DNA of 64,000 nucleotides, taken from positions 19,976,395 to 20,040,394 of the forward strand of contig NC_065878.1 in the NCBI RefSeq assembly GCF_933775445.1. Reading direction: 5' to 3'. A model generated the notes under the pieces. It saw nothing but the letters and a program-made list of their open reading frames with translations. It had not been told where the DNA came from and made no database searches. Of the stretch, positions 1-11,750 are shown piece by piece. Each line of letters starts with the position of its first letter. The stretch's first letter is position 1. The translations under genes were made by a program, and so were the position numbers. This DNA comes from Argentina anserina. Taxonomy: Eukaryota > Streptophyta > Magnoliopsida > Rosales > Rosaceae.

Positions 1-238
1 GGCTGCTATAGCTTTTTTCTACTAGAATTTTCCATACATTTTGCCTCCACTAGTATTGTGAATTTCTGATTCCACCTAATAAATATCTGCACCAAATTAG
101 AAGAACACAATTGATTAGCAATAATGCAAATTAATCACTGCATAATTGATGAAGAAGGAAAAAAAAACCAGTCGAAAAGTACCTGTATAATGAAGGAATC
201 ACGCAACGAAAATAGCTTCATGGGCGATTAGTCGGCTA
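1..238. other. Non-coding flank beyond the first gene
   Basis: This AT-rich stretch lies beyond the stop codon of the minus-strand gene that follows, so its right part is probably the 3' UTR of that gene. No other coding segment or repeat was seen. Confidence 0.4.
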
Positions 239-1891
239 CTATACTAATGACTTCACCTTTTCGGCCTCTTGAAGCTTCTTCTGGTATCTTGGAAACCCGT
301 TTTTGCAAGCTGAAATCTGCAGATATATGGCATTTTCAGATCAGAATTTGATAAATCATAAACTTTGTTCTAAAGATAATGACCATCTACTAGTTTATAA
401 TAATGGACTTTGGGTTCAGGAGCAGAGCAACATGGGGTACTCATGAATCTAGGGAGATTCTCATTGTTTGGGGGAGTTGTTTATTCTGATTATGACAAAA
501 AAAATATCAGAAGGGATTTTTGCTGCACTAGTCATGTGGTGATAATAGGCCAATTATAAAAATGAAGAACAAGTTGGCCGGGCAAGTTGCTAAATGCTTG
601 CCCATCACTGAAAGCGGCCACCCATCACGGATTTACTCGAATACTGCAAAATCTATGACATGCTGTTTTGACAATGCCACCAAGAAGATATAAACTAAGG
701 CATGAAAAATGCAAGGGATTTTCGACAAAGAACATGGTCACAACTCACAACAACCTCAAAAAAAGAAAGGAAAAATGGAGGTCTCCCAAAGTTGGCTTGG
801 TCTTGAAGAAAAATGAAACTTTGACCTTCCAGAAAGAAAACTTCGAATTCAACCCTTTCACAATCAGCAATAAAACCAACAATTAAAACACATGTAATTA
901 CAGAATTACATAAGATTTTTCAACGTGTAAAACTATTACGGTAAGAGCTTAGAACTCTGATAGCTAACGAGGATATTATCTCCCCAAGAAACCATTATTT
1001 ACATTTAAATCAAACATAGACTATCTTGTAAGTATGTATGAAAAATCTAAAAGTGGGTTGTGTACCAAAAGTAAGAACAAAAACTTGGGTTGGCAAGATT
1101 TTTCCTGGATATTTCCTATGAACATGTTTTAGTTTTAGGTATTTCCCTTTTGGAACAAGTTCTCCTAATACTTCCAACTACAATGACAATATGACATATA
1201 TGCCCCACCGATGGAGAAGTTGAGAAACAAGAAACTTACAGCTTCGATGTCAATTTTGTAAACCCAAAGCTTCCTTCTTTCTCTGCAACTCGTCCTATAC
1301 GCCACCACAATATGCCCGACGGCCAAAGCAAACGAGCAGAGGAACAGAGCTATCTCCGAGGCTCTCAAATACTCGCCCCCTTGCTCCGAACCCGAAACCG
1401 CCGGAGCTCCGAACACAAAGGAAGCCTTGAACGAGACGAACACGAGTGATAGAACAGAGCATATGGTCGTGATCCCCAAATAGGGCCCGTGTGAAAGTCC
1501 CGGTCCGTCACAGAAGCTATACACACCTTTAAACGGAAAACTTGATCAGTACAGATATTCGACCAGAAAATAACCAAGTGATGCTCAAAGAATGTATTGG
1601 AGCTTTGTACTTACAGAATATAACGGCGGATCTTATAATGGAGATGAGAGGAATATCAACGAGCGAGTACCGGAAATCGTAGTTGCTCAAATGGGAAGAT
1701 AGAGCTTCGAAAGAGAAAGAGGCGGAGGAAGAAGCCGAGAGAAGAACCGAGGGGAGAAGCGTGTCGGCCATGACGAGAAGAATCGGCGCCGAGAACAGAA
1801 GCAGAGAGATCAACATGGTGATCAAGAAGAACACAGTCTTCACGCCCCTGAGAACCTTCTTCGACTTCTCCTCCTTCAGTATAAACCCCAT
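239..1891 (-). CDS. Small plant membrane protein with about four transmembrane helices, function unknown
   Basis: Three exons on the minus strand: 1615-1891, 1240-1526 and 239-316, with GT-AG borders, giving 213 residues. The protein starts MGFILKEEKSKK and then has a long hydrophobic helix (about residues 18-42). Further hydrophobic segments lie around residues 85-100, 112-130 and 150-170, before a basic stretch (YRTSCRERRKL). The C-terminus reads NGFPRYQKKLQEAEKVKSLV and is predicted to face one side of the membrane as an amphipathic tail. The splice sites were chosen because they restore frame across both introns and join segments that read like one conserved plant family; alternative AG acceptors a few bases away give the wrong frame. 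I recognise the family as plant-specific but know no function for it. A long intron (317-1239) separates the last exon. The start is the first ATG after a CT-rich leader. Confidence 0.72.
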
Positions 1892-1987
1892 GTTGGATCT
1901 TCAACTCCAAAACAACTTCTGGGTGGTATAGAACACGATGAGAGATATGTTTGAGGAAGAGAGAGAGTGGGAGGGAATCAAGGGGGG

Positions 1988-1993
1988 TTTATA
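1988..1993 (-). promoter_or_regulatory. Candidate TATA box of the small membrane-protein gene
   Basis: TATAAA on the minus strand, about 97 bases upstream of the ATG. It is followed by a pyrimidine-rich leader, as in many plant genes. It is a position-based guess only. Confidence 0.35.
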
Positions 1994-2204
1994 CATGTAA
2001 AGGAAGTAGTGCGTATATAGGGAAGTTGAATGGGGTGGAGCTAAATAAAAGCAGGGTTTGGGGGAATTAAGGGGAGGGGTAGAATCGGAAGAGAGGGGAG
2101 AAAGATGAGGTGTGCAGGCTTCAAGGTGCAATGTTTTGACTGGACTTAGGGCTAAACGAGAGGGAGAGTGGTGAAAGATACTCGGGATCTTATACGCGCA
2201 GGGT

Positions 2205-2282
2205 TACCGGTCAAATATATATAGAAGAGTCTTTCTTCTTCAGTTCTTCTTCTCTTCCTCTTCTCTTTCTCTCTCTCTCATC
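2205..2282 (+). other. TATATATA followed by a CT-rich tract: possible divergent promoter or low-complexity DNA
   Basis: A run of TATATATA near 2213-2222 is followed by about 55 bases almost wholly of C and T. On the plus strand this looks like a plant core promoter and leader, but no convincing ORF follows. It may be a non-coding transcript start, or simply low-complexity sequence upstream of the minus-strand gene. Confidence 0.25.
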
Positions 2283-3787
2283 ACGAAGCTAACGGCAATA
2301 CCTAAATCCCTTGAAGCGACAATCAACTACGAATTGTTTATTTGATGTGGTTTTTGATTGTTGAGAAGATTATCGTCTGTGCTTGCGTGGGCATGTGGCC
2401 ATAAGGGTTAGCTGAAACTCCCTTGGGCATTTACGCGAATTGAACATTGTTTTCCGCTCTATGGGGGACAATGACGATCTGATCGGATAGAGATACATAT
2501 TGGATTGTGATTTAACCCTCTAAAATTTAGTCATTTACGACACTTGAAAACACAACTCGTTAAGTAGAAACATTTATTTTAACTCTCTCAATTATGCATT
2601 TTAGATTGAAATATAAGTTTGCCGGGCACTATTAACTTCTATATCTTCGAGGGACAGACACCAAACCTGACCCGGCCAGTCAGATTACGAGGTGTTTTTT
2701 GGGAAAATCTAAGAAAAGTCGACCGTTGGAAAAAGCAATGCAAATATCATATTGACGCCCGCGGAGGTTCTGAAAGAAATTGAATATCAATGTAATGAAG
2801 ACTCCGTTATTTCATAACTTCCTTTATTTCATAACCTTACACACCACTGCAAACTCAAATTTCCGAGTTTCTTCTAATTACGTGGTGAAAGTCAGTACAT
2901 TGTGCTTATTATTGGATGTTGACGTGTGCCCCATTTACAGGGGACTTTCCAGATGGATTCGAGGTGTACATGAATATTTTTCCAAAGCCCTACCCTGAAC
3001 TTTGTTTATCCATTTTCTTCAAACAACTGGTTTACCATTTCGGATTATTCTGCCAATAAATGAACCGGGGATGGGGGTACCGACCGATTCCAGAGCATGT
3101 GATCACATGCTACCATTTTGTCATTTCGAATCATATGGAGGGTTGCTTTGATTCAATTTTGATTGTGTAATTCGGAGGCTAAGTTCTTAAATAACAACCA
3201 CCAGTATTCATTAACCGTTACAGTGCACACCAAATACTAATTATAATCCAATTAATCTAATCTGCAACCGCAAAAGAGCAATAATCCAATCTAATATCTG
3301 CTGCAATTAAGGCCATCGAGCAATAAAGTATACAATGTCACGTTGGCATTTAAAAGTTTGGTCAGGAAAATTTGAAATAATCAGGAGTAGTTGATACAAT
3401 ACTTGAATAACGTTATACATCCTCAATTTTTTGTTACCGAGTATTGACCAATGCAATATAATTAAATCCGAGCATTGTTTCCGGCTTTCCGCGATGTGCA
3501 TATAACAAACGGTGAAATCTTATGAAGAAAGTATTGAGGTTTGATATCATGAAAATGTATCATGTAGTGCGATAATTCTGCTAATGTCCGGCTTTGAAAC
3601 TAATATCAATCTTCAACCGCAAAATATATGTACGTGATTTATTCATCATTAGTGATGTAGTGAGAATAGTGAAAGCATTTTCAAGCGCATCGAGGTTAAA
3701 TATCTATAACAAGTGCGCAATTAAAGAATGTACGTACTTGCTAAGCTAAGTTGCACGGTTGTATATATGTATATGTGGAAAACTAGT
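2283..3787. other. Gene-free AT-rich stretch
   Basis: Only short ORFs with no family resemblance are found here on either strand. No clear repeat was seen. Confidence 0.4.
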
Positions 3788-3795
3788 AATTATTT

Positions 3796-4645
3796 TTGTG
3801 TACCCAAAACACCACGTGATATTTTCATGTGGTGTACCCAGTCAATTATATTACGGGTGTATCTATTGTCACCTCATCAACTCATTTGTTCGCCCTACAA
3901 ATATTTCAAGTATTGAAAGACTATATTACCCAAATACAAAATGACTACTAAGTACACTCATTTTCTAAATTACATAATTATTAATCATATGTATACAAAT
4001 ATATTTAAATTGTCATTAAATATTGATCTTTTCCACCTGAATCTGAAAAATATTTATATATTTTTATCGATTTTAATTTTATTTGTTTGTTCAATAATTA
4101 TACGTAATTCACTATAAATCATAAAAATTGCTATTAACTTAATAAAATCTTTATAATACCTTATGAACATCTGGAAAAAAAAATTTAACACCAAAATTAA
4201 TATTCTTTTCATTGCTCAAAGTTGATAATCTACAACTTTTTTCTACAACTCAAAGTTGTTACACTATGAATTTTTTTGACATTTATATAAGATAAACATT
4301 TAAACTTATTTTTTGTAAAAATAAAAATAAATATTTGAAGAAGAAATATATGAATTAGATTACTAGAATCATAATTGGAAAACTTTATTATTCCTTTTAT
4401 ATTGATGTAAATTAATTGAAAAAAATCTTTAAAAAATTTATTTTTAAATTTGATGTGTCATATAAGGTCGTAACAAGGACACGCTTAGAAAAAGATGTGG
4501 GTGAAATAAACAAATTTAATATTAAATTTAAAATGAGGGGTGAAATGAATAGAGATGGTGAACAAAGTAGATCGTAGGATGGTAATAGCCGCACCCTTAT
4601 ATTACTACATGATGTGGTAAATATGCACGTGGTGAAAAAATAAAA
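3796..4645. mobile_element. Degenerate inverted-repeat DNA transposon (MITE-like), about 850 bp
   Basis: The first 110 bases and the reverse complement of the last 130 resemble each other: both hold a CACCACGTG motif, then GGGTGT/GGGTGC followed by a CTATTGTCACC/CTATTACCATCC-like segment and TTTGTTC. The middle is very AT-rich and has no ORF. AATTATTT occurs directly at 3788-3795 and at 4646-4653, so it could be the target-site duplication. The arms are diverged, so the element is old. The superfamily cannot be settled: the 8-9 bp duplication would fit hAT or Mutator. Confidence 0.45.
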
Positions 4646-4653
4646 AATTATTT

Positions 4654-5696
4654 AAATACAAGTAATTAATCAGAAACAAACACAATAAAAATGAACTAAT
4701 AACAATAAAAGAGTACGGCCACATAAACTATGTAACGAGTATAAATAATAATTTATCCTCGAAAACAATGTTAAGTTGAAATACTCGTAGTACTAAAATT
4801 TCATTTAAATGGTCATACACGAGAGATTTTGAATGCAATAGTATTAACTTGATACACTACAATATAAGAAATCAACAAATTGGAAATTGGGGACCGATTG
4901 ACCTAAATGAACACTATATTGCCAACTATCAAGCACCTAATGTCTACATATGTTGTGGCCGGGTGACCCTATGCTATCCTGGCAGTTGCTTTGGCGGGTG
5001 AAGAGTTTTATGATGAGATTCCTTAGACATCGGCTAGTGAAAGTATACTGTATTATCTTCCTGCTCTCTCTTTGTATAGATAATAAGGAATATGGCGCCT
5101 GCATGCAATATACTATATTGGAATAATGAAGCTACCAACATGAATATCGAATATTTGTCCTCCATCAACCTCCAGCTAGGTTTACATAAACAAAGCCAAC
5201 TTATTACTTAGTGGAGTTAGTGCTTTCTCTGCTTCGACTTTGAATGAGATATACAGCTCTGAATATAAGCTTTCCTGTTTACAAATCGGCCGGTGTTTAA
5301 AATGTGCTACGAAACAGTAACCCTACAAGGCTAGCAGCACCAGCAGCTTGAATATTTTGATGGCTTTGAAGTGAGTACAGCAGGAGTGTTGATATAGTGA
5401 CTTAGTGAGGCCAGTGACCAATGCCAATTGGCGCCTTTTGTTGACTTGTTTTTTAGCAGACCCAGGATTTTCAATTTTGTTTCTTTTTGTCCATTGACTG
5501 TTGAAATTTAGAATGCATAAGCGTTTCAACTAAACATTCTCGATCTGAAATCCCAATGGAATTAATCCCTGATAACACAAATAAACAGAGCAAGTGTGCT
5601 TGGCAAGTGCATCCAACTACATCCTTTATTCCTCAAACCAAATAGCTAGCTAGAAAACGAGCTCCAAATTCAATATGAACAAGAGCATCACGATGG
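4654..5696. other. Gene-free AT-rich stretch
   Basis: No ORF or repeat with recognisable character was seen here. Confidence 0.35.
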
Positions 5697-5890
5697 AATT
5701 AAACACAAGAGAATGCATATTTGTATTTCATATGCTTAATCTTTACAATTAAACACAAAAGAAGGCATATTTGTATTTCATATGCTCGAATAGGGCTTTA
5801 GTAATTAATCTTTACAATTAAACTCAAAAGAAGGCATATTTGTATTTCATATGCTTGAATAGGGCCTTAGTAATTAATCTTTGCAATCAT
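5697..5890. repeat. Three tandem copies of a 50-75 bp unit
   Basis: A unit containing AATTAAACACAA, then GCATATTTGTATTTCATATG, occurs three times, starting near 5697, 5747 and 5817. The second and third copies extend into a shared tail (GAATAGGGCTTTAGTAATTAATC). The first copy lacks part of that tail, so the array probably arose by unequal local duplication. Confidence 0.75.
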
Positions 5891-7811
5891 TTGTTTATAC
5901 GTATATAGTAATATAGATTATCAGCTCGTTTGAATATAGGCATGCCTTCTAGCTCCATCTGAAGTTTTGACACACCATTTCTACACCCCAAGAATATTTA
6001 ACCTTAATCACCTGTAAATTATATAACAAAAATGTACTTCAGCAAGGATTACAACAAGATTACATCTAAATAATAAAAGATTAGAGCGGGATTACAAAAT
6101 ATTATTTAGCGCAGAAAGCGTAAATCGAAAAGAACACAGTCCTGATTCCTCTTCGCATGGCATGGTCTGCACCTTTAAAACCAACTGACGATTTGAATGC
6201 GTGGAATCACGTTAATTAGATCGATTTCTACTGCAGTCTTGCTCTGATCCCACTAGTCAAACAAAATATTTCTGTATCACGTCACTGCGTTTGACATATG
6301 AATCGAGATATCAAATTATCAATATATATATAACCACTAACCCGGATAAGAGCAAAACCCTTTTACGTAATAAGAAACTTCAAGTTAGATAAATCTCCGT
6401 CCCTTTTGCCCGGTGGACTACCTCAGCAGCCCTAAGCATTTGTCAAAACCCTAAATTAAGGCTGTTTTCATATTTTTGAACAATCCAAAGCAATCGATCT
6501 GGGTTCCTTCCCTTGTGGTGGAGAATCTATTGCTAATTTGGCCAAGTGGAAGTCATCTGTGTCTGGCTTACATATTTAATTTGTGATTTCCATTTGTTTC
6601 TGGAGCCGCCTTTGCACGGGTTAAATATAATTAACGAGTCAAATGTGAGAAATCTAATGGCCAAATTCTAGAAATACATCATGTGAGGGGTCTGTGAAAA
6701 CAACATGGCGTGCCATTTGGTACCATTTAAAAAGGTTTGCTAATTAATTAAGGATTTGTATGATATTATACTCCATTTGGTAGTATCGTAATGTTGAATG
6801 CTGTAGTTGGTTTTACCTAGCTACCCATATACAGTACACTTAGAAAATGCCATTTTATAATGTAACCACCATTCTTTCATCAATTCAAACCATGCACTAT
6901 TCTTTTTTGTTTTTGGTGTGAAACCATGCACTATTCTTGCAGTTGGTAACCATAATTTGATTCATTTGTTTCTAGAACAAAACAGAAAATATCTTTCATA
7001 AACAAGACAATCTATCAAGAGTAGACAGCGGAGTAAGCGGACACACTACTTGTTATTTTCAAGGAAAGTATGTGAAAATTGATTGATATATAGTTGCATT
7101 TTCCAGAAATTATTATATATATTATGTGACATATTTTTTGAATGTTATTGGTCCATTTTTTATTGTGATTGTTTCTGATTGGTTCTTATATATAAATAAA
7201 CTTTTGTCGTTTTCACCGCGTGCATGTTAATTATACTATAACACAATATGATTGATTGAGTATACCGTATAACAGTGTCACGTAGTGTGACGAGTACGCC
7301 TAATGATTACTAAAATATTTTGTGTTGCATAAACTTCCTACCTAGCTGTTACTTTGCTCTCGAGTCACTAGCTAGTTACATAACCTACACATGCGGCCAA
7401 TTTTGATTAGCTTCTGTCAACAATGACCTGTGAGTGAGGCTGTCACAGGTTTCGGAATCTGATTCACCCCAAAAACTTTACTCGTGCACTATGAAACAAA
7501 ACGGGGATCTTCCACCTCAAGATTTTAATATCTTAAAGCAACATATAACCAAAATGACCAAAGAAAGACACACCACAGTGTTCGATCCAGAGGATTAAGA
7601 AACTCGAAAATGCAAGCCATTCTGTTTCCTGTAGCTTTCAGGAATCTCAAACAGAACCAGCAACAGTAAGAATGACACATTGATAGATTCATTTGTGTTG
7701 TATTAAGATTACGATTCCCCTTATCGGCGAAACCGACCTCGGAAATGTGTGTGTAAACAGAGAAAGAGAATCGAAGGTTCTTCAGTCCACCTAGTGGACC
7801 TTCACCCACCA
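5891..7811. other. Gene-free AT-rich stretch
   Basis: Only spurious short ORFs were found, including a 103-codon minus-strand ORF at 7525-7836 with no recognisable domain that runs into the neighbouring transposon. Confidence 0.35.
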
Positions 7812-9026
7812 TTCTATTAAGAGTTAATTTCGTCATCGGTATTCAAACTAATGTGTCAAGGTCAATGTAGTATCCCAACTCTGAGTTGTAACAATGTAGT
7901 ACCCAAACTTGTAATTCGCTATTAACGAAGGGTCTGAGCCCAATTTTCGTTACGGCTTCGTTATCTCGGTCACGTGTCTCGCACGTGACCACACACAAAA
8001 TTTCAACATCGGTACCCAAACTCTTGTGACAAGATCAATGTAGTACCCCAACTTTGAGTTGTACCAATGTAGTACCAAAACTCGTTTTTCTCTATTAACG
8101 AGGGGTCTGAAGCCAATTTCTATTACAACTCCATCTTCTGGGTCACGTGTCATAACTTATTGTCTTTTCTCATTTTCTTCTCATTCTCCTTCAGTCTCAC
8201 TCTTTCCACACTGTATTTATGAGCTCAGATTTCGAGGCAAAGCAACACTACGGGTTGTGTTTTTTTCAAAACTCTTCAATCACGATGACAACTTCTCCCA
8301 GCTCGGCAGCTCCGCCTTGAGCCACAACATCGTCTCCCTCACATCCTCCACCTACGACCTTCTCTCTCTCCACTTACGACATTCGAGGCATGTAAAGCGG
8401 TGCAGTCGGCAGTCGAGAATCTCAGAGTGAATGTCTGCGATCATGACGTGTCGATGGATCGGGGGTTTCAAGGAGAGGTGGAGGAGCTCGAAGATGGTGT
8501 TGGTGGTGAAGGAGGAGGTGTAGCTCCTCTATGCTACATTGTGGTGGTGAGGTGTCTGGAGCATAATGAGAATGAGTTAGTGTTTTTCCCAATTTGTAAG
8601 TTGTTTCTTAATTCTAGATATTTAATGTAAGAGTTTATTATTTAGGGCCTTAGAACCCATATAGAGTTATTTAGGTAAATACCCTTTTTATTTTGATCCA
8701 TATGACGAAACCGTGACGTAAATTGGCCTCAGACCTCTCATTGATAGCGAAAAACGAGTATGGGTACTACATTTGTACAACTCAAAATTTGGGTACTACA
8801 TTGACCTTGTCACAAGAGTTTGGGTACCGCTGTTGAATTTTTTGTGTGGTCACGTGCATGACATGTGACCGAGATAACGGAGCCGTAACAGAAATTTGGC
8901 TCAGACCCTTCGTTGATAGCGAATTATAAGTTTGGGTACTACATTGGTACAACTCAGAGTTGAGGTACTACGTTTATCTTGCCACAATAGTTTGGGTACC
9001 GATAGTGAACTTTTTTCTTCTATTAA
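7812..9026. mobile_element. Mutator-like element carrying a gene fragment (Pack-MULE), with 9-bp target duplication
   Basis: The element spans 7821-9017 and is flanked by the perfect 9-bp direct repeat TTCTATTAA (7812-7820 and 9018-9026), the duplication size typical of Mutator transposons. Each arm is a long inverted repeat of about 325 bp made of two tandem copies of a unit of about 173 bp. Left-arm units start near 7837 and 8010; right-arm units end near 8829 and 9001. Each unit holds a GGTACCCAAACT-type block, repeats of the phrase AATGTAGTACC, and a GGGTCTGAG...GTTACGGC segment. The central 540 bp is unlike the arms and contains a piece of a glutaredoxin-family gene. No transposase is encoded, so the element depends on one supplied elsewhere. 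Confidence 0.85.
8222..8500 (+). pseudogene. Captured fragment of a plant glutaredoxin-domain protein gene inside the Pack-MULE
   Basis: In the element's centre one frame reads SHNIVSLTSSTYDLLSL, like the N-terminal region of the large plant glutaredoxin-domain proteins. After a gap, another frame reads FEACKAVQSAVENLRVNVCD and then HDVSMDRGF. In that family the middle of the glutaredoxin domain has the pattern F-(E/D)-x-C-x-AV...V...(E/D)RDVSMDxGF, which the second segment matches. The two pieces are in different frames, the family's TSLRG active-site strand is degraded (only IRG remains), and the C-terminal half is missing. It is therefore a transduplicated, broken gene piece and not a functional gene. 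The family assignment rests on remembered motifs. Confidence 0.6.
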
Positions 9027-9145
9027 CTTGTGTCCATTTTGTATCAATAACTCACATATAAAACTCTGTTAGTCAAATAAAAGAATGGACTTAAATTTGT
9101 GGATGAAATGCTAACACGACTGTAAAATTAGATGATAGTTAAGAA

Positions 9146-9857
9146 TTTTCGAAGGGTAAATTCGTCTTATGGTACCTGATATTTGGCTACTTAGACAATT
9201 TGGTATATGATGTATGAAAACGGACAATTTGGTACCTAAAGTTCTCAAATTTAAGTCATTTTGGTAATTATGTCAATTTTGACCATATTTTCATGGTTAT
9301 TTCCGTCATCTTATCTCTACTTTACTTCATTTTTTCATAATACCTCCAAATTGCCTCTAAATTATCACTAAAAATTTGATAACTCATTCACTTAGTATAT
9401 GTGATGATTTACGTATATAATTTTTAATAATGTAGCTATCAATCTAAATTAATTTTAATTATAAGTAATTTAAAAAATACATTTTAATAAAAAATTACAA
9501 TTACATAAAAGCAATTTATTTCCTTTGCATAACATAATTAGGATACAATAAGTATATTAAGACAAAAATTTATTTTTGATATATGCGAAGTAGATGCTAT
9601 GTAGAGTAGATATATCAATTTAATTATCTCTAAAGAGAGGCAATTATATGCAGAAATGAAGAAAAATGTGAATTTAATGTGTTTATGGCTAAAATGACGA
9701 AAATAACTCTAAAAATATGATAAAAATTGATCTTATTACCAAAATGGCTTACAAATGAGAACTTCAAGTACCAAATTGTTCGTTTTCATACATTAGGTAC
9801 CAAATTATCCAAATAGTCATACTTTAAGTAACATATGAGGAATTAATCTTTCGAAAA
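9146..9857. mobile_element. Second long-inverted-repeat element (Mutator-like candidate), about 710 bp
   Basis: Left arm 9146-9310 and right arm 9690-9857 are inverted copies over about 160 bp. Shared phrases include GGTACCTGATAT/GGTACCTAATGTA, ATGTATGAAAACGGACAATT (AACGAACAATT on the other side), and a TTATTTTCGTCAT-type inner end. The centre is AT-rich and non-coding. Both ends abut TTTCGAA, a 7-base palindrome that could be the core of a decayed 9-bp duplication or part of the terminal repeat. The left terminus (GGGTAAATTCGTC) resembles that of the Pack-MULE 130 bp away (GAGTTAATTTCGTC), which suggests related families. Confidence 0.65.
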
Positions 9858-10773
9858 TGGAAGGAAAAGTGAGAAAAACACAAGCAAAACTTGTCTCCCT
9901 CTGGGAAAAGCTGGTGTTCCTTTCGCTTTCGCGTTGTAATAATATTCTGGGTTAGGGAAACTAGGGCTCGTACTTACTTGGCTACGCGCACAGCACGCGG
10001 GAAAATCAAATCAATCGGAAGATAGAGACTACTATTGGATTAGGGGACAAAGAGATAACTTAGCCGATTAGACAATTTCTAGAAAGCAACGTGGATAATT
10101 GCATAAGGAGCCGTGTTAAGCAACTAATTGGCTTTTCAAATTGGATTTTTAATTTTTTTTAGTGTATGTGTTTTTTTAATGAAGGTGACTCATACTTAAG
10201 GTATGATGGTCATCGAGCCTTGGACTATATACAACTAGGTAGGAGATATGTTACTAATGAAGTCATGAGATGTGTAACTTGTATGTTAATCCAAAATGAT
10301 TTTCTTTCATAAACTTTTAAATTTTCATTATAAGAATATGACACTTGCGCCATGGTTGTACGGAAGGAAAGCAGTTTTCATGGAAAAGATGAGCAAACTT
10401 TCATAGTTTATGATAAGAAAGAAAGTAAGCATATGAGTTGACAATTTCATTGTTAGCTTTGACATTTATTTTAGATAACGTACTCTTGGGAGCAAGGAGG
10501 TTAACTTGTCCATTGAGGCATTGAGCCTAAAGAAGAAAGCATAATTATGTTCTTGTAATATTAATGGTGATAAATGAATTAATTTTATAAAGGATAAGCC
10601 CTTCGTAGTTTGTACACTCTAAGTAACTGTGGAGTGAGTGTACATGATTAAGGAAGAAGGCAAATTAACTTCGGTAACACAAAGTAATTTTCTAACTCAC
10701 ACAACATATTAGTCAGCCTTTTAGTAATCGTGGAGCAATTATATGTGATAGGGAAGAAGACAAACTTCAACGA
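9858..10773. other. Gene-free stretch between two DNA transposons
   Basis: No ORF of note was found. The phrases ACATATTAG and GAGTGTACATGATTAAGGAAG recur in slightly changed form (near 10640 and 10745), so a diffuse local repeat is likely. Confidence 0.3.
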
Positions 10774-11370
10774 CATATTAGTAGGGTTGGGCATATTTTA
10801 GTTCGGTTCGGTTTTCTAGACATTCAAACCATTCACCAAAATGAATTAGTCTGAACTGAAATAATCGGTATAACCGAAATTCGGTTCGATTTCAGTTCAC
10901 ACCTCATATGTATTTTTATTTTATTTTTTAAGATGTGAGACTCGAACTCATACCCAAAGATGATGCAACAAATCACCACATCACACGCATTGTAAAGATT
11001 ATATTTATCCTCATTTGATAGATATATTTAATAAAACATCAAAATGTCAATGTTGGAATTCAAACTCCTGACCTAGAATATAAAAACCATGCGTTCTACT
11101 AACTGCACTAAACAACATTCTATGTTATTTTTTGTACTAATACTCATTATTTATTATTGTTTAAATCATTAAATTAAATTCGGTCGATTCAGTTTTAAAT
11201 CGTTTGGTTTGATGACGTAAACCATTTTCAAACCGTTTAAACTTGTTTCGGTTCAATTTTCTTTATTTTCTAAACTATATCTCTTCGGTTCAGTTATTTG
11301 GACCATATTTTCGGTTCAATTTGGTTCATTTTTTGTGTTTAATTTGGTTTATGCCCACCCTACATATTAG
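10774..11370. mobile_element. hAT-type non-autonomous transposon (MITE) with 8-bp target duplication
   Basis: The perfect 8-bp repeat CATATTAG (10774-10781 and 11363-11370) flanks an element of 581 bp (10782-11362). Its ends are TAGGGTTGGGCATA on the left and TATGCCCACCCTA on the right, which are inverted repeats. An 8-bp duplication with a TAGGG(G)TGGGCA end is the signature of hAT elements in plants. Subterminal DNA on both sides is rich in GGTTCGGTT and AACCGAA motifs, as is common for hAT transposase binding. No coding capacity was seen. Confidence 0.85.
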
Positions 11371-11750
11371 TGAACTTCTAATTCGCGTAATGTGTTAGTC
11401 AAGACTCGAGGACTGATAACTATATACTCAATCTGATGTGCCCTAAACACCGCATACCCTACACACTTACATACGAGTCTTTTAAGAATCGAACTCACAC
11501 CCTTCCACTCGTTGAGTAAATGAGACTATACCTCTAAATCTTCAATTTTATGAGTTTTTGGATAAACTTCTGAACGTTCTAAAGAAAACTATTTGTAATT
11601 TGTAAAGATCCCAGCCCACCTCAAGCCCGATAACAGTCATTTCAAAAGCCCAAAACTAAAAAATGTTCGAGAAAAACAAAGAAGGCGATTAGTCATATAA
11701 GCAATGCATTTGGCTCCATCCTCTCGTCATTTAGCGACGTTCCCAACGAA
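11371..11750 (+). promoter_or_regulatory. Upstream region of the ABC1-type kinase gene
   Basis: This is the interval between the hAT element and the ATG at 11751. No clear TATA box was found. The only element near the gene's 5' end is the hAT MITE, which ends about 380 bp upstream of the ATG. Confidence 0.3.

Noticed and set aside
668..886. 72-codon plus-strand ORF
   Set aside because: Lys/Asn-rich translation with no family likeness, and it lies inside the long intron of the first gene on the opposite strand.
1165..1524. Independent 119-codon minus-strand gene starting MYSFCDGP
   Set aside because: It is exon 2 of the four-helix membrane-protein gene plus read-through into the next intron; the ATG is internal to the spliced message.
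8059..8430. Intact 123-codon gene in the Pack-MULE
   Set aside because: It runs from the inverted-repeat arm into the captured fragment and changes frame relative to the glutaredoxin likeness, so it is not a real protein.
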